Both the position numbers and the translations under genes were made by a program. The notes beneath the pieces are model-generated. The model was not told the origin of the DNA and ran no database searches. It worked only from the letters and a program-made list of their open reading frames with translations. A stretch of DNA of 64,000 nt. Origin: Microbacterium trichothecenolyticum (GTDB lineage Bacteria > Actinomycetota > Actinomycetes > Actinomycetales > Microbacteriaceae). How positions within the stretch are numbered: position 1 is the first letter of the stretch; each line of letters opens with the position of its first letter. The stretch lies in the NCBI RefSeq assembly GCF_000956465.1, contig NZ_JYJA01000036.1, forward strand, positions 124,001 through 188,000, read 5' to 3'. This document shows, piece by piece, positions 8,433 to 16,846 of this stretch.

Positions 8433-8450
8433 GCGCCGATCGGGTCCTGA

Positions 8451-9176
8451 TCAGCGTGTGATGTCGCGCACCGTGCCCTTGTCGAGGCGCAGGCGTCGCC
8501 GGGCTCGACGCGCGACGGCCGAGTCGTGGGTCACGACGATGAGGGTGAGCCCCTCGTCGCCCAGCGCCTGGAGCACCGTGAGGATCTCGTCGCGCATGCT
8601 CTCGTCGAGGTTGCCCGTCGGCTCGTCAGCAAGGAGCACGCGCGGCCGCTTGACGATCGCCCGTGCGATCGCGACGCGCTGCTGCTGACCGCCGGACAGC
8701 TCGCCGGGGCGGTGGTCGGCGCGCTCGGCGAGGCCGACGTGCGCGAGCGCCTCGGTGACCCGGGCGCTGCGCTCGTCCTTCGACAGCCCCAGCGGCTCCA
8801 GCGCCATGTCGACGTTCTCGTGAGCAGTGAGTGTGGGGATGAGGTTGAACCCCTGGAACACGAAGCCGATCTCGTGCGCGCGGATGCGGCCGAGCTCGCG
8901 GTTGTTCGCGGTCGCGATGTCGATCTCGCCCAGGTGCACCGAGCCGGCGGTCGGGCGATCGAGCGCGCCGAGCAGCTGCAGCAGGGTCGACTTGCCGCCG
9001 CCGGTCGGGCCCTGGATCGTGACGAAGTCGCCCGCGTCGATCGTGAGGTCGACGCCCGCGAGCGCCGTCACGACGCGGCCCTTCTGCGTGTAGGTGCGGG
9101 TGACGCCTTCGAGGCGGTATAGCGCCTGGGGCGCAGCATCCGCAGCCGCTGCCGGCTCGGTGTCGATCATGGTCAT
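8451..9176 (-). CDS. ABC transporter ATP-binding protein (MacB/LolD-like)
   Basis: ATPase subunit of a MacB-type ABC system, 241 residues from the chosen start. Motifs seen are Walker A GPTGGGKST, the Q-loop FQGFNLIPT, the signature LSGGQQQRVAIARA, Walker B VLLADEPTGNLD, and the switch His in VVTHDSAVA. The ATG at 9176 has a good SD (GGGAGA, 7 nt upstream). An in-frame ATG at 9233 lies only 9 nt past the permease stop and would add a Pro-rich N-terminus; it remains possible. The gene follows its permease on the same strand. MacB-type systems move substrates at the outer face of the membrane, often antibiotics, lipids or peptides. Confidence 0.92.
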   Translation of the reverse strand: MTMIDTEPAAAADAAPQALYRLEGVTRTYTQKGRVVTALAGVDLTIDAGDFVTIQGPTGGGKSTLLQLLGALDRPTAGSVHLGEIDIATANNRELGRIRAHEIGFVFQGFNLIPTLTAHENVDMALEPLGLSKDERSARVTEALAHVGLAERADHRPGELSGGQQQRVAIARAIVKRPRVLLADEPTGNLDESMRDEILTVLQALGDEGLTLIVVTHDSAVARRARRRLRLDKGTVRDITR

Positions 9177-9241
9177 GACGTGCTCTCCCGTCGGTGAGGT
9201 GGGTTCGGGTTGGATGGGGATGGAGTCCGACATGGGATGCC

Positions 9242-10717
9242 TCAGCCCACCGATCGCAGGGCTTCGGCGGGGCTGAGCCTGGCCGCGCGCCAGCCGCCGA
9301 ACGCGCCGGCGACCAGTCCGCCGAGGACCGCGATGCCGACCGCCGCGACGACGACCCACAGGGTGATCGGCGCCGACAGCACGATGTCGGTGCCCGCGGC
9401 CTGCATGGCGTTGCCGAACGCACCGCCGCCACCGCCCATCGGGCCTGTCTGACCGCCGTCAGGGCCGAAGCTCTGCGCCGCGGGGGCCGTGGAGATCGTC
9501 GGCGAGATGAGGTTGATCAGGGCGATGCCGGCGAAGCCGATGACGAGGCCGATCACACCGCCGATCGCACCCTGGACGACGGACTCCCCTGCGACCTGGC
9601 CGACGACGCGGCCGTTCGACCAGCCGATGGCCTTGAGCGTGCCGAACTCGCGCGTGCGGCGCGAAACGCCCGAGATCGTGAAGAGCACGGCGAGCACCAG
9701 CGCGACGGCGAGCACGATCAGCGACAGCCAGGTGCCCAGGTTCGTGATGAGGGCCGAGGCGCTCGAGAGCGATCCCGACACCGTCGAGGCGAGGTCCGCC
9801 TGCGAGCTCACCGTGGCGTCCGGGAGCTCCTCCTGGAGAGCCGTCTGCACCGACGCGATCGCGTCGGAGGACTCGGCCTGCACGTACACGGTGGACACGA
9901 CGTCGCCGGCGCCGGCGAGCTCCTGCGCAACGCCCAGCGGGATGTAGACGTCGGACGCGGTGTCGGCCTCGTCCGAGGTCGAAGCGACGATTCCCACGAT
10001 CTCGAAGTCCTGGCCGCCGACATCGATCGTCTCGCCCACGGCCAGGCCGGCCGTCGACGCGTAGGCCGCATCGAGCACGGCGACGTACTCCCCCTCGTCG
10101 GACGACTCGAGACCCCGGCCGTCCGAGACCTCGACCGCCGAGAGCGGACCGACCGCGTCCGCCGACGGGTCGATGCCGAGCACGGTGAACGAGTCGACGC
10201 CGAACGAGCCGCCGCCGAAGCCGCCGCCGCCGTCGCCCTGCTGCGGCGGCTGGCCCTGCGTGCCCGTGCCCGAGTCCGTCGCGTCATCGGGCCGCTGCGG
10301 CAGCTCCCCCGAGAACGTCATGTTGGTGAGGCTGAGTGCTGCGGATGCTGCGGACACGCCCTCGACGCCGGTCACGGTGTCGAGGGTCGAGGCGTCGAGC
10401 GTCGAACGCATGGGCTCGGTCACGAGCCGGGACTGGCTGAGCTCCGTGGTGCCGTCGTCGGTGGTCGAGCCGCCGTCCTGGCCGAAGTCGAACCGTGCGC
10501 CGCCACCCTCGCCGGGCTCCGCCTGGGCGCCGGTCACGGTGAGGTCGGTGCCGACCCCGTACACCGACTCGAGGGCCTGCGCCTGGGCCGCGCTCACCCC
10601 GGCGGCGAGGGAGTTCACGATCATCACGAGGGCGATCGCGATCGCGAGGCCGGCGGCCACGATGATCGTCTGCTTCTTGCGGCCGGCCAGCTCCCGCCGC
10701 AGATAGGTCACGTACAT
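9242..10717 (-). CDS. ABC transporter permease (MacB/FtsX type)
   Basis: Membrane subunit of the same exporter, 491 residues. It has one N-terminal helix (about residues 17-40), a large extracytoplasmic domain (about 45-330) and three C-terminal helices, the MacB/FtsX topology. The outer domain holds a Gly/Gln-rich low-complexity linker (around residues 165-185, QQGDGGGGFGGGSFG). The ATG at 10717 follows a very strong SD (AGGAGG). Upstream, two CATA(A)GG direct repeats 11 bp apart (10795-10811) resemble those before the two-component regulator at 12402, suggesting control by it. No adaptor (MacA-like) gene is adjacent. Confidence 0.9.
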   Translation of the reverse strand: MYVTYLRRELAGRKKQTIIVAAGLAIAIALVMIVNSLAAGVSAAQAQALESVYGVGTDLTVTGAQAEPGEGGGARFDFGQDGGSTTDDGTTELSQSRLVTEPMRSTLDASTLDTVTGVEGVSAASAALSLTNMTFSGELPQRPDDATDSGTGTQGQPPQQGDGGGGFGGGSFGVDSFTVLGIDPSADAVGPLSAVEVSDGRGLESSDEGEYVAVLDAAYASTAGLAVGETIDVGGQDFEIVGIVASTSDEADTASDVYIPLGVAQELAGAGDVVSTVYVQAESSDAIASVQTALQEELPDATVSSQADLASTVSGSLSSASALITNLGTWLSLIVLAVALVLAVLFTISGVSRRTREFGTLKAIGWSNGRVVGQVAGESVVQGAIGGVIGLVIGFAGIALINLISPTISTAPAAQSFGPDGGQTGPMGGGGGAFGNAMQAAGTDIVLSAPITLWVVVAAVGIAVLGGLVAGAFGGWRAARLSPAEALRSVG

Positions 10718-10794
10718 GGGTCTCCTCCTGGCGGGCGGAATGCCGGCCATCGACGTGACGCTACGAAGCGGCGTGATGCGCACCCTCAGCGCGA

Positions 10795-10811
10795 CCTATG
10801 CACCCCTTATG
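10795..10811 (-). promoter_or_regulatory. Direct repeats (candidate OmpR-type regulator site) before the ABC exporter
   Basis: On the minus strand CATAAGG (10811-10805) and CATAGG (10800-10795) begin exactly 11 bp apart. Spacing and sequence match the repeats before the response regulator gene. They lie about 30 bp upstream of a possible -10 (TAGCGT, 10758-10763). Confidence 0.5.
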
Positions 10812-10826
10812 AACGGTGAGACGACA

Positions 10827-10872
10827 GTCGCGGGACGAGACCCCGGGTTCTCCCAGGGTCTCGTCCCGCGAC
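10827..10872 (-). terminator. Terminator after the haloperoxidase-like gene
   Basis: A perfect 17-bp stem (10827-10843 with 10856-10872) with a 12-nt loop, 15 bp past the stop codon at 10887. It lacks a T-run but is very stable. Confidence 0.8.
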
Positions 10873-10886
10873 GGGGTCTCACACGG

Positions 10887-12179
10887 CTAGTCGCGCGAAC
10901 GCTGGAAGTGGTGGGCGAGCTCCCAGGACGACACGCGCTTGCTGATCTGGACGCCGTCGTCCACCGCTGAGCGGAAATGAATGCCGCCCCAGACGCGAGC
11001 ATTGCCGACCTCTTCGGTCAGATCGCGCGGGCGTTCGAACGTGCGATCGCCGAGTCCGGTCAGGCTGGGGACGGTGAAGTCGATCCGCTGCGTTCGGAGG
11101 AACTTCGCGACCACCTGCCCGCCCGCTGGCGTGATGCACGAATGCGCGCTCGGATACTCCGGGTGATTGGGCGTCGCAGGCAGCAGCGGTGACCACGACG
11201 GATCGCCGACGGTCCGCTGGTTCCCGTCGGTGTCGCCTGCGCGGATCGCGGTGATCGGACGCCAGAACGCGTAGTGGTACTTGGCGTCGAAGCAGGCGAT
11301 CAGGGCATCCGCGTACGTCACCGAGACCATCGCCATGAATCGTGCGGCGTCCACCACGCCGAGCTGGTGGTCGAGGACGAAGGCGCGGAACGCGCCGCGG
11401 GCCTGCTGGACCGGCGGCTCTCCCCAGAACCGGGCGGCGAGTGTCTGATCGGGCGTCCGTGTGGTGCTGGTGCTCGATCCGACCGCCTTCGCCTCCTCGT
11501 AGTCGGGAGCCCATTTCCGACTGTCGAGGTCGGGCGGTCCGCCAGGGCGGAACTGGTCAGCGGACTCGAGTCCGAAGGGCTTCATCAGGCCGAGGTACGC
11601 GCCGATGGGCGGCGTCGGCGCGGTGGGGAGCCACACACCCGGAACGGGTGGATCCGGCGGGGCGTAGGTCACCGCAACCCGGAACCCGTCGTCGGCGCGC
11701 TGGGCGATGAGCTCGCTCGCCACCTCCGCACCGGTCGCCACCCCGTCGGTCTCGGCCTGCCCGTCGGGAACCGCCACGAGTGCGGCCGTGTAGGCCGGTT
11801 CGACGATGGAGGCGGCCTGCCCCGGCAGGTAGTGCAGCAAGATGCCGCGCGCGGCGGCGGCCACGGCCGCCTCCGCCGAGGCGCCACCGGGGGCGTCCAT
11901 GTCGACCGCGAACGCCTCGTAGCCGCCTTCCACGGCCATCACCGCGTCGTAGACCGCGATGGCCACGTACGCGAAGATCGTGTGCCCCTCCGCCGGCGAC
12001 AGCCCGGCGGCCGTGAACGCCTGCGTGCCGACGGCGTCCCAGTATGCGATGGATGAATCCGGGGAACTGGTCGCCTCGGATCCGGGGTCGGCGGCGGCCG
12101 GTCCGGCGAGCCCGCTGATCGACGATGTCACGAGCACCGGCACGAGGAGCCACGCCGCGTTCGAAGCCTTCGACCTCAT
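10887..12179 (-). CDS. Secreted vanadium-dependent haloperoxidase / PAP2 superfamily protein
   Basis: 430-residue protein with an N-terminal signal peptide (about residues 1-30, AGPAAADP at the cleavage region), so it is exported. The C-terminal half carries the three motif blocks of the vanadium haloperoxidase/acid phosphatase superfamily. These are K-x6-RP (KYHYAFWRP), PSAHS in place of PSGH, and R-x5-H in ARVWGGIHFRSA. Family members use vanadate to halogenate organics or hydrolyse phosphate; sequence alone does not separate the two. The ATG at 12179 is preceded by AGAGGAG with 6-nt spacing. An ATG at 12185 would abut the SD and is less likely. It is divergent from the two-component system, which may regulate it. 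Confidence 0.85.
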   Translation of the reverse strand: MRSKASNAAWLLVPVLVTSSISGLAGPAAADPGSEATSSPDSSIAYWDAVGTQAFTAAGLSPAEGHTIFAYVAIAVYDAVMAVEGGYEAFAVDMDAPGGASAEAAVAAAARGILLHYLPGQAASIVEPAYTAALVAVPDGQAETDGVATGAEVASELIAQRADDGFRVAVTYAPPDPPVPGVWLPTAPTPPIGAYLGLMKPFGLESADQFRPGGPPDLDSRKWAPDYEEAKAVGSSTSTTRTPDQTLAARFWGEPPVQQARGAFRAFVLDHQLGVVDAARFMAMVSVTYADALIACFDAKYHYAFWRPITAIRAGDTDGNQRTVGDPSWSPLLPATPNHPEYPSAHSCITPAGGQVVAKFLRTQRIDFTVPSLTGLGDRTFERPRDLTEEVGNARVWGGIHFRSAVDDGVQISKRVSSWELAHHFQRSRD

Positions 12180-12352
12180 TGTCATCTCCTCTGTCTTCGA
12201 GCTTGCGCTGGTAGGTGTGCGATCGCCGTTGTGCCACATGCCGGTATCAGCCCGGTACCGGCGGCTGAAGGGACCCGGCAGTTCCTGCGACCGCGAGGGT
12301 CCGGCACGGAACCACCGCGGGTCGCCGTCGACCGCTGCACTCACAGCCGGCG

Positions 12353-12381
12353 CATAGCGGGCTCCATAGGAATCGCATAGG
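12353..12381 (+). promoter_or_regulatory. CATAG direct repeats before the response regulator
   Basis: CATAG occurs at 12353, 12365 and 12376; the last two are CATAGG and begin 11 bp apart. One-turn direct repeats just upstream of a -10 are the usual binding mode of OmpR/PhoB regulators, so this is probably an autoregulatory site. Confidence 0.55.
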
Positions 12382-12389
12382 AAGGCCCG

Positions 12390-12395
12390 CACAAT
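12390..12395 (+). promoter_or_regulatory. -10 element of the two-component operon (leaderless)
   Basis: CACAAT-N6-ATG, the same arrangement as before the GntR gene at 2193. No SD precedes the ATG at 12402. Confidence 0.5.
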
Positions 12396-12401
12396 GGACG
12401 C

Positions 12402-13130
12402 ATGACCAACCCCGCACCCGCCCTGCTGCGTCCCGACGGCTCGAACCTCCGCGTGCTCGTGGTCGACGACGAGCAGATGCTCACCGACCTGCTGTCGATG
12501 GCGCTGCGCATGGAGGGATGGGAGGTGCGCACAGCGGGCTCCGGCTTCGAAGCCCTGCAGTCGGCCCGCGACTTCGAGCCCGACGCGATGGTGCTCGACA
12601 TCATGATGCCCGACCTCGACGGCATGGCCGTGCTGCAGCGGCTGCGTCAGGCGGGCGACGACGTTCCGGTGCTCTTCCTCACCGCGAAGGACGCCGTGAG
12701 CGACCGCGTCGCCGGGCTCACCGCCGGCGGCGACGACTACGTCACGAAGCCGTTCAGCCTCGAGGAGGTCGTGGCACGCCTGCGCGGGCTCATGCGCCGC
12801 GCCGGCACCGCGCACGCCGCAGGCGCCGAGCCGATCCTCCGCGTCGGCGACCTCACCCTCAACGAGGACAGCCACGAGGTCGAGCGCGCCGGCACCGAGA
12901 TCGAGCTCACGGCGACCGAGTTCGAGCTGCTCCGGTACCTCATGCGCAACCAGCGCCGCGTCGTGTCGAAGGCGCAGATCCTCGACCGCGTCTGGAACTA
13001 CGACTTCGGCGGTCGCTCCAGCGTGGTGGAGCTCTACATCTCCTACCTCCGCAAGAAGATCGACGCGGGACTCGAACCTCTGATCCACACCGTGCGCGGC
13101 GTCGGCTACATGATCAAGGCGCCGCAGTGA
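12402..13130 (+). CDS. OmpR/PhoB-family response regulator
   Basis: Two-component transcription factor, 242 residues. The receiver domain (about 17-130) has the acidic pair in VVDDE, the phospho-acceptor Asp66 (VLDIMMP), Thr94 in FLTAK, and Lys116 in TKPF. The C-terminal winged helix (about 145-240) ends in YLRKKIDAG..IHTVRGVGYMIK, diagnostic of the OmpR class. It overlaps its sensor kinase by 4 nt (GTGA), so the pair is translationally coupled. Repeats like the one in its own promoter occur before the ABC exporter (10795) and before the flavin operon (18334), which are its most likely local targets. Confidence 0.96.
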   Translation: MTNPAPALLRPDGSNLRVLVVDDEQMLTDLLSMALRMEGWEVRTAGSGFEALQSARDFEPDAMVLDIMMPDLDGMAVLQRLRQAGDDVPVLFLTAKDAVSDRVAGLTAGGDDYVTKPFSLEEVVARLRGLMRRAGTAHAAGAEPILRVGDLTLNEDSHEVERAGTEIELTATEFELLRYLMRNQRRVVSKAQILDRVWNYDFGGRSSVVELYISYLRKKIDAGLEPLIHTVRGVGYMIKAPQ

Positions 13131-14707
13131 CGGACGAGAGGACTCCCGAACCCACGACGATGGGGGCGACGGATGCCTCGACCGGCGCACGCGCGCAGGC
13201 CGAGGCATCTGCTGCACCCGTGGAGGACACCGAAGACGCGCTCCCCCGGCGAGCGCCGTGGACCCTCCAGCGCAAGCTGATCGTCACGGTCGTCGGAATC
13301 ACGTCGTTCATCATGGTGCTCGTGGCCGTCGCGACGAGCGCGATCCTCGGACAGGTGCTGGAACAGCAGCTCGACGCCGAAGTGAAGGCGGAGCAGCAGA
13401 GCGTCAATTACATGAGGCCGCTCCTTGCCAATGGCCTCACCGCGGAGCAGATCCTGGAGGAGCAGCCCCGGCAGCCGGGATACTTCCTCGCAGTGCAGTC
13501 ACTGCCGGGAGACGCCAGCGCTGCCGTCGTCGACCAGAACGGCGAGGTGGTCGCCCTGACCGATGACCAGATCGCCGAGATCAGCGGAAGCGTTCAGGGG
13601 CAACGGGGCCAGCTCGTTGTGACCATCGACGACCTCGGCACCTACCGCATCGAAGGCGTGTCGTTCGGCGGCACCACCATCATCGTCGGCCTGTCCCGCG
13701 CCGGAATCACCGAGACTCTCACGCGCATGCTGATCACGATCGGCCTGCTCACCGCGGGCGGCCTGCTGCTTCTCGCCGTCGCGACCGCGTGGACGATCCG
13801 CCGGGGCCTCGCGCCCCTGCGCGCCGTCGCCGACACCGCGGCACGCGTGTCGGCGCTGCAGCTCGACCAGGGCGAGGTGTCGATCGCCGAGCGCGTGCCG
13901 GTGCGGCAGGCCGATCCGCGCACCGAGGTCGGCCGCGTGGGCGCCGCGCTCAACACCCTGCTCGACCATGTGGACGAGTCCCTGACCGCCCGCCAGCGCA
14001 ACGAGGAGCGCATGCGCAGCTTCGTCGCCGACGCCAGCCACGAGCTGCGCACGCCTCTGGCGTCGATCCGCGGCTACTCCGAGCTGTCGCTCACCGCACT
14101 CAGCCGCGGCCAGGCCACGGCCCTCGAGACGACCGAGGCGTCGCTGGAGCGCATCCAGGCGCAGTCGCTGCGCATGACGTCGCTCGTCGAGGACCTGCTG
14201 CTGCTCGCGCGGCTCGACGAGGGCCAGGAGCTCGTGTACGGCACCGTCGACCTGACGCGGCTCGCGATCGACGCCGTCGGGGACGTCACCCCGACCGGAC
14301 CCGACCACGAGTGGGTGCTCGAGGTGGGCGACGAGCCGGTGCTCATCGCCGGTGACGCCGGGCGGCTGCATCAGGTCGCCGCGAACCTGCTCGCCAACGC
14401 CCGCACGCATACGCCGGCCGGCACGACGGTCACCGTGAGCGTCTCCCGCAACGGCAAGGACGCGATCCTCCGCGTGCACGACGACGGCCCCGGCATCGAT
14501 CCGTCCCTCGAGGACGAGCTGTTCGAACGCTTCTCGCGCGCCGACCGCTCTCGTGCCCGTCAGACCGGCGGCACCGGCCTCGGCCTCTCGATCGCCCGGG
14601 CCATCGTGGATGCCCATGGCGGCAGCATCCGTGTCGCGAGCAAGCCCGGCGACACGACCTTCGAGGTCCGACTGCCGGCCCGCCCCGCCGACCCCGTGGC
14701 GAACTGA
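13127..14707 (+). CDS. Sensor histidine kinase
   Basis: Membrane sensor partner of the preceding regulator, 526 residues from a GTG at 13127 that overlaps the regulator stop. Domains are a cytoplasmic hydrophilic lead (1-48), TM1 (about 50-73), an extracytoplasmic sensor of about 120 residues (74-195), TM2 (about 200-222), HAMP (about 223-285), and the HisKA site FVADASHELRTPL with His305. The HATPase_c domain follows, with N-box ANLLANARTH, DDGPGID and GGTGLGLSIARAIV. The small outer domain has no recognised ligand fold. The gene ends at a hairpin shared with the convergent operon. Confidence 0.96.
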   Translation: MTDERTPEPTTMGATDASTGARAQAEASAAPVEDTEDALPRRAPWTLQRKLIVTVVGITSFIMVLVAVATSAILGQVLEQQLDAEVKAEQQSVNYMRPLLANGLTAEQILEEQPRQPGYFLAVQSLPGDASAAVVDQNGEVVALTDDQIAEISGSVQGQRGQLVVTIDDLGTYRIEGVSFGGTTIIVGLSRAGITETLTRMLITIGLLTAGGLLLLAVATAWTIRRGLAPLRAVADTAARVSALQLDQGEVSIAERVPVRQADPRTEVGRVGAALNTLLDHVDESLTARQRNEERMRSFVADASHELRTPLASIRGYSELSLTALSRGQATALETTEASLERIQAQSLRMTSLVEDLLLLARLDEGQELVYGTVDLTRLAIDAVGDVTPTGPDHEWVLEVGDEPVLIAGDAGRLHQVAANLLANARTHTPAGTTVTVSVSRNGKDAILRVHDDGPGIDPSLEDELFERFSRADRSRARQTGGTGLGLSIARAIVDAHGGSIRVASKPGDTTFEVRLPARPADPVAN

Positions 14708-14727
14708 CCCGCGAGGGCGCGAGTCAG
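14704..14727. terminator. Bidirectional hairpin shared by two convergent stop codons
   Basis: CTGAC (14704-14708) pairs with GTCAG (14723-14727), and CGCG (14710-14713) pairs with CGCG (14718-14721) around an AGGG loop, with one mismatch. The outer arm contains both stop codons: TGA at 14705 on plus and TGA at 14726 on minus. Confidence 0.5.
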
Positions 14728-16295
14728 TAGCCGCTGAAGGCGTCGGTCGTGATCGAGCGGGCCTTCTCGAGCGCGGGGGCGAGCTCGGCGATCAGCCCCG
14801 CCGGCCCGGAGATGTACGCGTGGCGCGCGGCGATGTCGGGGACGACGCGCACGAGGCCTTCGGCGTCGAGGCGGACCCCCTGCGCCCACACCCAGTGGGC
14901 GGGGAGGTCGGCCGGCCGGTCGCGCGTGAACACCACGACGCGGGCTCCGGATGCCTCGATCTCGTCGCGGTACGCGAGCTCCGACGAATCCGACGCGACG
15001 TAGACAAGGACCACATCGCGATCGACCCCGTTCGCCTTGCCCTGGGTGAGCTGCGACACGAACGGCGTGACACCGATGCCGGCCGCCACCATCAGGATCG
15101 GTGCCGCATCGCGCTTGGGGAGCAGGAAGTCGCCCCAGACGCCTGTGATGGCGAGCTCGTCGCCCGGCTCCACCAGCGCGAGCGCCTTCTTGTACGAGCT
15201 CAGCGGCTTCGTGGTCTTGCCCTCCTTGAAGGCGACCTTCACGAACGGCAGGTCGGCGGGCGCCGACGCGATGCTGAACTCGCGGCGGGTGCCGCGCGCG
15301 TCGGGGTGCCGGTGCGGCACCTCGAGCTCCAGGTACTGGCCCGGCAGGAACGCGAGCCGGTCGTGCACCCGGAACGTGAGCTCCTGGACGGTCGGCGTGG
15401 GTTCGGCGCGCGCGACCAGTGTGAGCCGCACGGCCGTGCGGACGGCGAACGCGAAGGCCACCAGGTTGCCGACGAGGAGTGCGCGCTCCTGGCCGAGGGT
15501 GATGTCGCCGATCGCGATCGGCCACCCGGCGAGCACGCCGACGACACCGGCGACGACGAACTGCTGCCACCGCCGGGGCGGGAGCGTCAGCGGCTCCGAC
15601 AGCATGAACGCGCCGAGGAAGAGGAACGGCGACGACCACAGCACCGGCCACAGCAGATCGAGCACGTCGATCTCGAGGCCGGCGTCCTGGTACTGCACCG
15701 AGGTCCGGATGACGCCGACGGCCACGGCGGTCACGAGGAACACGAGGATGACGCGCACCTTCTCCGTGCGCACGAGCACGGCGAGGCCCAGCAGGATCAC
15801 GGGTGCGGCGAGCGCGGGCGTGCCCACCCACCACGAAGACGCGCCAAGGTCGGGCCACGCCAAGCTCAGCAGGGTGAGCACGGTCGCGCCGACCGCCGCG
15901 GGGTTGAAGACATGCCGGCCGCGCCAGGCGAGGACGTACTTCGACAGCGACGCGACCGCGGCGGCGATCGCGATGCCGACCAGCGGGACGAACTCGTACG
16001 TCGGACGCAGCACGAACAGCAGGATGTGCGCCGTGATGAGCGACGATTCGAGGCGCCACGGGAGGTTCAGCACGCGCTGGGCCGCGGCATCCACCCCCAC
16101 GCACACGGCCGAGAGCACGGCGAGCGTCGCGACCAGCTGCAGCGGGTCGGGACCGACCAGGTCGAAGAACGACAGCAGCAGCGCGACGGCGGCGAGGGCT
16201 GCGAGCGCGAAGTAGACGAGGCGGTACATCGACATGCGGCCGAGCACCGCGAAGACGCGGTTCCAGAGAGCGGTCAGCGATCCCATCCGCGTCAC
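14724..16295 (-). CDS. RnfD/NqrB-like membrane protein fused to an FAD/NAD(P)H ferredoxin-reductase domain
   Basis: 523-residue fusion. The N-terminal half (about 1-290) has roughly ten hydrophobic segments and the RnfD/NqrB-like block GRHVFNPAAVGATVL. The C-terminal half (about 300-523) is a ferredoxin-NADP+ reductase module with the FAD motif REFSIASAP and the NAD(P) motif AAGIGVTPF. It is likely to take electrons from cytoplasmic NAD(P)H and pass them across the membrane. The GTG at 16295 overlaps the MOSC stop (GTGA); an ATG at 16286 is an alternative. It is last in an operon with an FMN lipoprotein and ApbE, which fits a transmembrane flavin electron relay. No Rnf iron-sulfur subunits are present. 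Confidence 0.85.
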   Translation of the reverse strand: MTRMGSLTALWNRVFAVLGRMSMYRLVYFALAALAAVALLLSFFDLVGPDPLQLVATLAVLSAVCVGVDAAAQRVLNLPWRLESSLITAHILLFVLRPTYEFVPLVGIAIAAAVASLSKYVLAWRGRHVFNPAAVGATVLTLLSLAWPDLGASSWWVGTPALAAPVILLGLAVLVRTEKVRVILVFLVTAVAVGVIRTSVQYQDAGLEIDVLDLLWPVLWSSPFLFLGAFMLSEPLTLPPRRWQQFVVAGVVGVLAGWPIAIGDITLGQERALLVGNLVAFAFAVRTAVRLTLVARAEPTPTVQELTFRVHDRLAFLPGQYLELEVPHRHPDARGTRREFSIASAPADLPFVKVAFKEGKTTKPLSSYKKALALVEPGDELAITGVWGDFLLPKRDAAPILMVAAGIGVTPFVSQLTQGKANGVDRDVVLVYVASDSSELAYRDEIEASGARVVVFTRDRPADLPAHWVWAQGVRLDAEGLVRVVPDIAARHAYISGPAGLIAELAPALEKARSITTDAFSGY

Positions 16296-16846
16296 ACCGG
16301 CTGCAGGGGCTCGAAGCGACCCGCGGGCGGGATGACACGGATGCTGTCGCCCGGGCGCACGACGCCGCCTGCGAGCACGACCGACATGACGCCCGCCAGA
16401 CGCACGGTGGCGCCGCTGTCGTCGATGGAGACCAGTTCTTTCATGAGCCCTTCCGAGAGTCCGTTGATCTGCGCGCAGGGGTTGCGTAGGCCGGTGATCT
16501 CGATCACCGCGCCCTCACCCAGCTCGAGCCGCGTGCCGCGCGACAGCCCGAGCAGGTCGACGCCGGCCGTCGTGATGTTCTCGCCGAGAGCACCCGGAGC
16601 CACCTCGTGGCCGCGTTCGGCCATGTCATCGAACAGCTCGGCGTGGATGAGGTGCACCTGCCGCAGGTTGGGCGTCGTCGGGTCCCGCCTGATGCGGGAG
16701 AGATGCTGCACGGTGATGCCGGCGTGGGAGTCCCCCTCGACGCCGATCCCGGCTATCAGGGTGATGCTCTCGCGTGTCGGCTTGCTGAAGCGATGCGCGT
16801 CGTCGCGCGAGACCGCGACGACGTGTCCGGAGGGAGGCTCGGTCAC
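16292..16846 (-). CDS. MOSC domain protein
   Basis: 184-residue protein spanning one MOSC (molybdenum cofactor sulfurase C-terminal) domain. The family signature Cys is in GLRNPCAQINGLSEG, and DDMAERGHEVAPGALGENITTAG matches the core. MOSC proteins bind molybdenum cofactor or deliver sulfur to it; single-domain forms often have no known partner. It overlaps the genes on both sides by 4 nt (GTGA each), so it is made in step with ApbE and the RnfD-FNR fusion. Its role in a flavin relay is unexplained. No molybdoenzyme gene is visible in the window. Confidence 0.9.
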   Translation of the reverse strand: MTEPPSGHVVAVSRDDAHRFSKPTRESITLIAGIGVEGDSHAGITVQHLSRIRRDPTTPNLRQVHLIHAELFDDMAERGHEVAPGALGENITTAGVDLLGLSRGTRLELGEGAVIEITGLRNPCAQINGLSEGLMKELVSIDDSGATVRLAGVMSVVLAGGVVRPGDSIRVIPPAGRFEPLQPV

